Assembly (NCBI GenBank): GCA_004378665.1
Contig: SOIA01000364.1
Coordinates: forward strand, 1 to 5,081
Origin: Candidatus Aminicenantota bacterium
Lineage (GTDB): Bacteria; Acidobacteriota; Aminicenantia; Aminicenantales; Aminicenantaceae
Direction of reading: 5' to 3'
DNA length: 5,081 bases
A program made the translations under genes and the position numbers. How positions within the stretch are numbered: position 1 is the stretch's first letter; each line of letters begins with the position of its first letter. Below the pieces are notes generated by a model, which was given only the letters and a program-made list of their open reading frames with translations, was not told the DNA's origin and made no database searches. This document shows positions 1 to 5,081 of this stretch, one piece after another.

Positions 1-115
1 AATCATGGAATTTCCAGGAGTGTTGATAGAAGGGCGCTGGCTGTCGAGGCGCCAAGGTTTGGAAAAGGAAGCGGGGCTAAGGAGGATCCTCTCCAGCCAG
101 CAAATTACATACTAA
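1..115. other. Unassigned GC-richer segment at the left edge
   Basis: This stretch is clearly richer in G and C than the AT-rich spacer that follows, so it may belong to a gene or leader cut by the window edge. On the plus strand one frame is open from base 2 to a TAA at 113-115 and would end a protein in the residues SSQQITY. On the minus strand an ATG at 6-4 could start a gene running off the left edge, with only a weak GGA seven or so bases upstream. I recognise no protein family in either reading and cannot choose between them. The minus-strand promoter at 127-156 favours the leftward reading. Confidence 0.3.
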
Positions 116-120
116 TATTC
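36..120 (-). other. Possible structured 5' leader of a leftward transcript
   Basis: If transcription starts near 120 from the promoter at 127-156, the RNA would contain GCTGGCTG (101-94) and its exact complement CAGCCAGC (43-36). These could form an 8-bp stem closing a roughly 50-nt interior. Inside lies a perfect 10-bp palindrome, GAGGATCCTC (91-82), and near the far side a GGCGCC palindrome. I do not recognise the consensus of any riboswitch class or known small RNA, and no T-run follows in the window. It could be a cis-acting leader for a gene starting at about position 6, or chance pairing. Confidence 0.25.
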
Positions 121-126
121 TACCAC

Positions 127-156
127 ATTATAGTAGAGATTTTTCTTAAAAGTCAA
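127..156 (-). promoter_or_regulatory. Sigma70-type promoter reading leftward
   Basis: On the minus strand, a -35 box TTGACT (156-151) and a perfect consensus -10 box TATAAT (132-127) are separated by 18 bp. The predicted start point is near 120. It lies downstream of the intact kinase gene and points away from it, so it should serve a gene or RNA that begins at or beyond the left edge. The region is AT-rich, which raises the chance of a fortuitous match, but the box quality is high. Confidence 0.5.
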
Positions 157-245
157 AAATATGCTGATTATTATTTTTTTTCGCTCCGTCCCTCTTGGTC
201 TTTCTTAGCCTATATCATAAAAATAAAATCTTCAAGTTTTTTTTT
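157..245. other. AT-rich non-coding spacer
   Basis: This part of the spacer between the kinase gene and the leftward promoter contains long runs of A and T and one pyrimidine-rich block (about 180-208). I see no gene, RNA gene or repeat in it. The alternating A and T tracts may bend the DNA, but nothing more specific can be supported. Confidence 0.6.
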
Positions 246-286
246 AAAAAAAATATATTTTTTCATATGGGATTGCCACGCATCCC
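246..286 (-). terminator. Weak terminator-like hairpin after the kinase gene
   Basis: Nine bases past the TAG stop, the minus-strand transcript can fold GGGATGC (286-280), loop GTG, and GC-A-ATCCC (276-269), a 7-bp stem with one bulged A. The next bases are A-rich (A6 at 263-258), then TATA, and the T-run (eight Ts, 253-246) comes about 15 nt after the stem instead of directly behind it. It is therefore not a canonical intrinsic terminator. The A6/T8 tract itself can form a second AT-only hairpin. Position and orientation fit an end for the kinase transcript. Confidence 0.35.
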
Positions 287-294
287 CCACAACG

Positions 295-3063
295 CTACTG
301 GATCAAACGCTGGAACCTCGGATGTCCCCGCAATGAATCCCACTTCGGGTTGAGGCGCAAAACCGGAACAGAAACAATATTGCCCGCTGGTACAGACATC
401 AAGAACTCCAGGAGGCTGATGGCCTCTTCGTACAATCCGGCCAACACGTAAATTTCAGCCAGATTTAAGATATAAACCGGGCCGCCATAGGCATCTTTTG
501 AGACCGGATAGAGCTCCACGGCCCGAGTCCCTTCTCGGATGGCCTCATGGCTCTCTCCCAGGTAAGCATAAGCCAGCCCAAGCGCTGCATATAGATTTGC
601 ATTTCCGGAACGTTCGTCTATAAGTCGCTCTATATCCATTCGTGCTCGCTCTGCATTCCTCCTCACCAACTCTGACTCATTCATTGCATGATACAAAGCG
701 GCATAAGCGAGATTTTTATGGAACAAAAAGTAATTTTCCTCGAAAGAATCAAAAGGTAAAAAGTTCAGGCGTTCCAGAACCTCCTGATATTTTCTCTCAG
801 CCATGCCAATAGTGATCCATGTGCCTTCAGTGACCCGACTGTGGGGGAATGTCCCCAGCAGAACCTGTGTACCTTGTGTATCTCCCTGTGAAAGAGCAGG
901 AATTCTTGCCCTTGCTAAATGAGAATACACCCTCTCCGGATCGATCATAATCGCTCTGTCGAACCACTCCTCCGCCTTTTCGTACCTGCGAAGGCATGTG
1001 TAAGAAAGCCCGATCTGATGGGCAAGGTCAGACGCACGCGGATTGAGTCTAAATTCCTTTTCGAGTGTCACCAGGGATTCCTCCCACTTTCCTTGCCGCC
1101 TCTGAATGTAGCCAAGCAATGACAGTTTATAATTGGGTCGTGCTCTCCGGATCGACTCCAATATCTCTGTGGCCCGGTCATAATCGAGAAAACCCCGGTA
1201 GTAATAAAAAGCCAATGCCTCCTGAGCCTCAGGCAAGTCAGGCGCTAACTCTAACGCTCTGTCCACAGTATCCATGGACCTTGCCAGACGCTCCTCAGTG
1301 TGGTCCATTCCGGAAATGTACATATAGGACTGCACAAGAGAAAGAGAAATGAAGGCCAAAGTGAAATTCGGGTCTAACTCTATGGCTCTCTCGTACATCT
1401 CAATGGCACGCTCGATCTCTTGAATATCCCAATGAAGCCAACCGCTGCTCTCAACCTCGCTGGCCCGAAGGAAATGATCGTAGGCTTCGAGATTATCCGT
1501 CGGCCGGGCAAGCAGAGCCTGGCGTTCCGGCTCCAAAAGGGTGAGGTCCAACTGCATGGCAACCTGTTCAGCGATCTCGGACTGAACCGTAAAGATATCT
1601 TCTAGATCCTGGTCGTACCGTTCGGCCCAGATGTGAGTATCGTCAGAGACACGGATAAGCTGCGGAGCGACTCGAACACGACCTTTTCCTTCAGGTGTTT
1701 TATCCCATCGGACGGTCCCCTCGAGCACATAATCCACACCGAGTTCTTCTCTTATTGTACTTGTCGTCTTTTCGGTCTTTTTATACTGGAGTGCGCTGGT
1801 TCTGGAAATGACACTCAGCCCGTGTATGGCTGCCAGACGACCGGTGATCTCCTCTGTTATTCCATCTGCGAAATATTCATCTTCAGGAGGCCCCAGATTT
1901 CTGAACGGGAGAACAACCAGGACCGTTCCCTCCGGGGAAGCAAGCCTCGGTCGGACTTTACTGAAATACAGAAAAGCGGATAAAGCGAAAACCAGCACCA
2001 ATGCGAATGCTGCAATAGTCTTCCATCGTTTCTTCAAGGTCATCGTGATCTTTGTAGTGGGAGTCAGGAGCTTTCTCTCCGGAAAAACTTCTTCCTCAGT
2101 CGTAATGCTTTCCTCGATCTTCTTTAGGTCCGAAAGTATGTCTTCAGCACTCGAATACCTCTTTTCCCTATTTTTCTCCATGCATTTGAGAATCACCCTG
2201 CTGAGCGCAGCGGGAATTTGAGCGTTGAGTGTCCTGGGTCCCGGAACTATCTCTGTCTTGTGTTTTGCCACGATGCTCAGAGGCGTATCTCCTTGAAAAG
2301 GCACCTGCCCTGTCACCATTTCATACAGGATCACTCCCAACGAGTAGATATCCGAACGCTGGTCGATATCGTTGGTTTCAGCCTGCTCGGGAGACATGTA
2401 CTCCGGTGTCCCGATTATCACTCCCGGACCCGCCACGGCTCGTGTTTTAAGGGAACTGGCCACGCCAAAGTCCATTATCCGGGCATTTCCCTGCTTGTCT
2501 ATAATGATGTTACTCGGTTTTAAGTCCCGGTGAATAGTCCCCAAACGATGGGCTTCGGACAATCCCTCACATATCTGCTGAGCAATGTGAATGGTTGTCC
2601 CCACACTCATCTGTTTTGTCATCCGGATCAGACTTTTCAAATCCTTACCGGACACAAACTCCATCGTGATGAAGTGAGTGCCCTCTTCTTCATTGAGGTC
2701 ATACATCCGGCCGACATTTTTATGGACGATCTTGCGGGCGAATTTCAGTTCATTGGAAAAGCGTTCGATGATATTTTTATCCGCGGCAATTTCTGCCTTT
2801 ATGAGCTTGAGAGCCACTTCTTCATTGATCTTCTTGTCTTCTACTCTGTAGATAACACCCATGCTCCCCTCTCCCAGCTTTTCGATCACTTCATACCGGC
2901 CCGCGAAAGTTCCCCCTCGAATTATTTGATCTGCGGGAGTTTCGCCTGTTTCTGTGGGGATGGCAGAAATGTCTTTTGCCGATGGAAGGGGTGTTGCGCA
3001 CTTGTTGCAAAAGCGACTGTTATCAGGATTTTCAGAGCGGCACTTAGGACATTCAATACCCAT
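295..3063 (-). CDS. Zinc-ribbon Ser/Thr protein kinase with TolB-like and TPR domains
   Basis: This 922-residue membrane kinase is complete. A zinc ribbon (CPKC at 5-8, CNKC at 19-22) leads into a Hanks-type kinase domain at about 57-315 with every key residue: glycine loop GEGSMG (64-69), VALK lysine K86, helix-C glutamate E105, HRDLKPSN with catalytic D180 and N185, DFG (198-200) and SPE (224-226). It is an RD kinase, so activation-loop phosphorylation is plausible, for example at T219. A basic KKRWK precedes one transmembrane helix (about 349-368). Then come a TolB-like/FlgO-like domain (about 380-515, LPFRNLGPPEDEYFADGITEE) and TPR repeats (about 550-727, and again about 838-890). By topology the kinase should be cytoplasmic and the rest outside the membrane (inference). 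The start is fixed by the zinc ribbon beginning at residue 5. No Shine-Dalgarno is visible ahead of the ATG. Substrate and ligand are unknown. Confidence 0.93.
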   Translation of the reverse strand: MGIECPKCRSENPDNSRFCNKCATPLPSAKDISAIPTETGETPADQIIRGGTFAGRYEVIEKLGEGSMGVIYRVEDKKINEEVALKLIKAEIAADKNIIERFSNELKFARKIVHKNVGRMYDLNEEEGTHFITMEFVSGKDLKSLIRMTKQMSVGTTIHIAQQICEGLSEAHRLGTIHRDLKPSNIIIDKQGNARIMDFGVASSLKTRAVAGPGVIIGTPEYMSPEQAETNDIDQRSDIYSLGVILYEMVTGQVPFQGDTPLSIVAKHKTEIVPGPRTLNAQIPAALSRVILKCMEKNREKRYSSAEDILSDLKKIEESITTEEEVFPERKLLTPTTKITMTLKKRWKTIAAFALVLVFALSAFLYFSKVRPRLASPEGTVLVVLPFRNLGPPEDEYFADGITEEITGRLAAIHGLSVISRTSALQYKKTEKTTSTIREELGVDYVLEGTVRWDKTPEGKGRVRVAPQLIRVSDDTHIWAERYDQDLEDIFTVQSEIAEQVAMQLDLTLLEPERQALLARPTDNLEAYDHFLRASEVESSGWLHWDIQEIERAIEMYERAIELDPNFTLAFISLSLVQSYMYISGMDHTEERLARSMDTVDRALELAPDLPEAQEALAFYYYRGFLDYDRATEILESIRRARPNYKLSLLGYIQRRQGKWEESLVTLEKEFRLNPRASDLAHQIGLSYTCLRRYEKAEEWFDRAIMIDPERVYSHLARARIPALSQGDTQGTQVLLGTFPHSRVTEGTWITIGMAERKYQEVLERLNFLPFDSFEENYFLFHKNLAYAALYHAMNESELVRRNAERARMDIERLIDERSGNANLYAALGLAYAYLGESHEAIREGTRAVELYPVSKDAYGGPVYILNLAEIYVLAGLYEEAISLLEFLMSVPAGNIVSVPVLRLNPKWDSLRGHPRFQRLIQ

Positions 3064-3084
3064 TTTTGCTGGTTGTCCGGCAAA

Positions 3085-3113
3085 AGAATATCAACTAATC
3101 AAAAAAGAGTCAA
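3085..3113 (-). promoter_or_regulatory. Sigma70-like promoter of the kinase gene
   Basis: On the minus strand, TTGACT (3113-3108) and TATTCT (3090-3085) are separated by exactly 17 bp. The predicted start is near 3078, giving a leader of only about 15 nt before the ATG at 3063. That leader contains no clear Shine-Dalgarno sequence, so initiation may rely on an unstructured short leader. The -35 box lies 7 bp from the edge of the repeat element, which leaves little native DNA upstream. The same -35 hexamer occurs in the promoter at 127-156. Confidence 0.5.
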
Positions 3114-3120
3114 TTTAAAT

Positions 3121-3160
3121 CAATTGGGGACGTTCCCCATCAATTGGGGACGTTCCCCAA
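3121..3160 (+). repeat. Tandem 20-bp palindromic repeat, two copies
   Basis: Two head-to-tail 20-bp units (3121-3140 and 3141-3160) differ only in the last base. Each contains a small hairpin: TGGGGA, loop CGT, TCCCCA. In the second copy the stem is 7 bp (TTGGGGA/TCCCCAA). The second unit is also the outer part of the left arm of the larger element, while the right arm carries a single unit. The extra copy may come from slippage or from insertion next to an older copy. Confidence 0.85.
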
Positions 3161-3173
3161 GGGGACACCTCTT
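3141..3173 (+). repeat. Left arm of the inverted repeat
   Basis: This 33-bp arm consists of CAATTGGGGACGTTCCCC followed by AAGGGGACACCTCTT. It contains the palindromic unit plus the neighbouring TCCCC-AA-GGGGA dyad, so two alternative small hairpins compete within one arm. It matches the reverse complement of 3298-3329 except for one T. Confidence 0.88.
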
Positions 3174-3297
3174 CGAGATTGATGAGCACAGCCACATGCA
3201 AATATTCAAACAAGCGTATTTTTTTGCTAACGTGAAAAGGATGGATTGGTTTATTTAAAAGAGCAGTCTGTCCTCTTCATAAAACATGAATCAGGAT

Positions 3298-3329
3298 AAG
3301 AGGTGTCCCCTTGGGGAACGTCCCCATTG
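3298..3329 (-). repeat. Right arm of the inverted repeat
   Basis: This 32-bp arm is the reverse complement of 3141-3173, lacking one T near its outer end. It contains its own hairpin, TGGGGA (3312-3317), loop ACG, TCCCCA (3321-3326). It begins 8 bp after the TAA of the upstream paralog, so a transcript of that gene entering the spacer would carry both arms and could fold into a stem of about 29 bp. Confidence 0.88.
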
Positions 3330-3336
3330 TTCCATC

Positions 3337-5081
3337 TTAAGTTCCGGGGATGAAAATCCTTGGACTCTCCTGGAGTAAACGTTGAAACCTTGGATAAGAA
3401 CGGAGTGGATCCCACATGGGATCGATACGCAAGAGTGGAACAGAGATCACCTGCCAGAGAAATTCTGAAGAGTAAACTGATAGGATGTATTCGAGCTGAC
3501 CGATCGCCTCCTCATGCTCCCCGACTAACGTGTAAATCCTGGCCAGGTTGAGAAGGTACAGAGGCCCCAAGGCGACATCCTTTGTGACCGGATATAAGTC
3601 AACGGCACGCTTTCCTTCCAGGATGGCCTGGTCTTTCTGGCCAAGGTAGGCGTAAGTCAGGCCAAGCGCAGCATGATACCTGGGATCTAACGGACGCTCT
3701 GCTATCGCTCTCTCCAGTGCGCCTCGTACCCATCCGGCATGAGTCTCCATCTTTGATGAATCACCCATCGCATGATAGACAGCCGCGTAAGCAAGGTCTC
3801 GATGGAAATAGACATGCTGCTCCTCGAAAAGGCTGTAGGACAGGGAGTCCAGCCGGTCCAGAGTCTCCTGGTAGTTCCGCTCCATCATCCCGAGTATAAA
3901 CCACATGTAATCGGCAAATGGATGCTGAGGTACGTTTTCCAGAAAGGCCTTTGCTTTTTCCACATTTCCCTCTGAGAGGACTTGAATGCCCACTTTCCCC
4001 ATCTGTGCAGCGAGATGGTCAGGATCGATCGAGAGGGTTCGATCAAACCACTTCTCTGCTTCGGTGTATCTGCGCATGCTGACTAAAGCTCCTCCGATCT
4101 CATAGGCCAGTTGGGAATAGCGGGGATTGAGCTCGAATGATTTTTTCATAGTCTCTACAGCTTCTTCCCATTTGCCCTGTCGTCTCTGAATATATCCCAG
4201 CACGTTTGGAACGAGATTCGGCCGAGCTCTCTGGATGGATTCAATGATCTCCACAGCCCGGTCATAATCAAGGAATCCCCAGTAGTAATAAAGCGCCATC
4301 ACCTCAAGTGCTTGAGGGTCGTCAGGCTGGAGTTCAAGAGCTCTTTCGGCCGCAGCCCTTGCTTTCGCCAGCCGCTCTTCGGTGCGGTCAGTGCCGAAAA
4401 AATACATTCTCAAATGAATATTCGCTAAATCAATGTAAATGAGTGCAAAGTTCGGGTCTAATTCGACCGCTCTCTCGTACATCTGAATCGCCTGTTCGAA
4501 ATCACTGGCATCTGAAGTCCTCCACCCTCGACTCTGATGTTCTCCTCCTTTGAGGTAAAGATCATAAGCCTCGATATTGTCAGTCGGCTCGGCAAACAGA
4601 GCTCTTCGTTCCGGCTCCAGCACGGTGATATCCAGTTGTCGGGCGACCTGTTCAGCAATTTCGGACTGAACGGAAAAGATGTCCTGCATAACCCGGTCGT
4701 AAGATTCAGACCAGAGCTGAGTGTCATCGGAAACATGGATGAGTTTTGGCGTCACCCGCACGCGGCCCTGACCGTCACCATCTCGATCCCAGCGCACAGC
4801 GCCTTCGAGTACATAATCCACCCCTAATTCCTCGCCAATCTGCCGGATGGTTTTATCGGTATTCTTATACCGGATTGCACTTGTGCGGGAGATGACACCC
4901 AGTCCTTGCAATGCGGCCAGGCGGCCTGTCACTTCCTCAGTGATTCCGTCAGCAAAATAGCCATCCTCTGGCGGCCCTAAATTATCGAACGGCAGAACCA
5001 CGATCATCGTCCTTTCCGGAGGAAGCGTAGTGGCTTCTTTTCCTATGAACACAACACCTAATCCGACTATGATCACGACTG
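3337..5081 (-). CDS. TolB-like/TPR membrane protein, probable kinase paralog (partial)
   Basis: The gene runs off the right edge, so its N-terminus is missing. The first visible codons are GTC and GTG inside a hydrophobic stretch (VIIVGLGVVFIG), the outer half of a transmembrane helix. The GTG at 5076 is therefore an internal valine, not a start. Counting it as residue 1, the TolB-like/FlgO-like domain covers about 24-160 (LPFDNLGPPEDGYFADGITEE) and TPR repeats fill about 193-375 and 466-535. It aligns nearly end to end with residues 380-922 of the intact downstream kinase, with more than half of positions identical by eye, so a zinc ribbon and kinase before the helix are expected but not seen. 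It ends with a 10-residue tail (ESPRIFIPGT) that the paralog lacks. Protein identity is much higher than DNA identity, pointing to an old duplication. The extracytoplasmic part may bind partner proteins (inference). Confidence 0.9.
   Translation of the reverse strand, partial: VVIIVGLGVVFIGKEATTLPPERTMIVVLPFDNLGPPEDGYFADGITEEVTGRLAALQGLGVISRTSAIRYKNTDKTIRQIGEELGVDYVLEGAVRWDRDGDGQGRVRVTPKLIHVSDDTQLWSESYDRVMQDIFSVQSEIAEQVARQLDITVLEPERRALFAEPTDNIEAYDLYLKGGEHQSRGWRTSDASDFEQAIQMYERAVELDPNFALIYIDLANIHLRMYFFGTDRTEERLAKARAAAERALELQPDDPQALEVMALYYYWGFLDYDRAVEIIESIQRARPNLVPNVLGYIQRRQGKWEEAVETMKKSFELNPRYSQLAYEIGGALVSMRRYTEAEKWFDRTLSIDPDHLAAQMGKVGIQVLSEGNVEKAKAFLENVPQHPFADYMWFILGMMERNYQETLDRLDSLSYSLFEEQHVYFHRDLAYAAVYHAMGDSSKMETHAGWVRGALERAIAERPLDPRYHAALGLTYAYLGQKDQAILEGKRAVDLYPVTKDVALGPLYLLNLARIYTLVGEHEEAIGQLEYILSVYSSEFLWQVISVPLLRIDPMWDPLRSYPRFQRLLQESPRIFIPGT

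Larger units (their letters stand above)
3121..3329. mobile_element. MITE/REP-like element with inverted terminal repeats
   Basis: A short non-coding element is bounded by arms that are inverted copies of each other: 3145-3173 and 3298-3326 match perfectly over 29 bp, and the match extends to 3141 and 3329 with one extra T on the left. The arms enclose a unique 124-bp centre (3174-3297) that encodes no recognisable protein. With the extra repeat copy on the left the whole spans 209 bp. It fills most of the gap between the two paralogs and ends 8 bp from the stop codon of the upstream one. GGGGACGTTCCCC-type repeats are, to my recollection, common in environmental bacteria near Y1-type (IS200/REP-associated) transposases. 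No transposase is present here, so it would have to be moved in trans. No convincing target-site duplication was found. Confidence 0.6.

Noticed and set aside
1..336. A plus-strand frame open from base 1 to a TGA at 334-336
   Set aside because: It passes through the AT-rich spacer giving low-complexity F/K/I/Y residues and overlaps the kinase gene's end; the openness is likely due to base composition.
2530..3258. A 242-codon plus-strand open frame opposite the kinase N-terminus, ending inside the repeat element
   Set aside because: It is antisense to the conserved zinc ribbon and kinase motifs, has no recognisable domain and runs into the repeat, so it is a shadow of the real gene.
3121..3329. 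CRISPR array
   Set aside because: There are only two adjacent direct copies with no spacer, plus one inverted copy; this is an inverted-repeat element, not an array.
3298..3329. Intrinsic terminator of the upstream paralog
   Set aside because: On the minus strand the small hairpin is followed by AGGGGACACC and not by a T-run, so it does not fit a rho-independent terminator, although the long stem may still affect transcripts.
3110..3336. Target-site duplication around the element
   Set aside because: The TCAATT-like sequence at the left edge has no clear copy beyond 3329, where the sequence is TTCCATC; no duplication can be supported.
5074..5076. GTG start codon for the second gene
   Set aside because: It lies within the transmembrane helix and the frame continues open to the window edge; the paralog has about 360 residues before this point.

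Overview
The window holds two large genes, both on the minus strand, plus the spacers around them. Both encode the same unusual membrane-protein layout. The intact gene (295-3063) encodes an N-terminal four-cysteine zinc ribbon, a complete Hanks-type Ser/Thr kinase, one transmembrane helix, a TolB-like/FlgO-like domain (the COG5616 type) and a C-terminal TPR array. The second gene (3337-5081, running off the right edge) lies upstream and shows the end of a transmembrane helix, the same TolB-like domain and the same TPR array. Any kinase part it has lies outside the window. The two are clear paralogs in tandem.

Layout from left to right: 1-115 is a more GC-rich stretch without an assignable gene. 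Positions 116-294 are an AT-rich spacer with a good sigma70-type promoter reading left and a weak terminator-like hairpin for the intact gene. The intact kinase gene follows (295-3063), then a 273-bp spacer (3064-3336), then the partial paralog. The spacer contains a sigma70-like promoter for the kinase gene and a roughly 190-bp element bounded by 29-bp perfect inverted repeats rich in GGGGACGTTCCCC. That element looks like a REP/MITE-type non-autonomous mobile element. It sits between the stop codon of one paralog and the promoter of the other.

Organism: a bacterium with medium GC coding DNA. Zinc-ribbon kinases fused to TolB-like/TPR modules and present as tandem paralogs recall Acidobacteriota (such as Candidatus Aminicenantes) and other uncultured candidate phyla. 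This is a weak inference from architecture only; no taxonomic marker is present.

Working model (inference): the kinase domain is cytoplasmic, and the TolB-like plus TPR part lies outside the membrane as a sensing or protein-binding module. The two paralogs probably respond to different partners. The inserted element and the separate promoter suggest that the intact gene can be transcribed independently of its upstream paralog.
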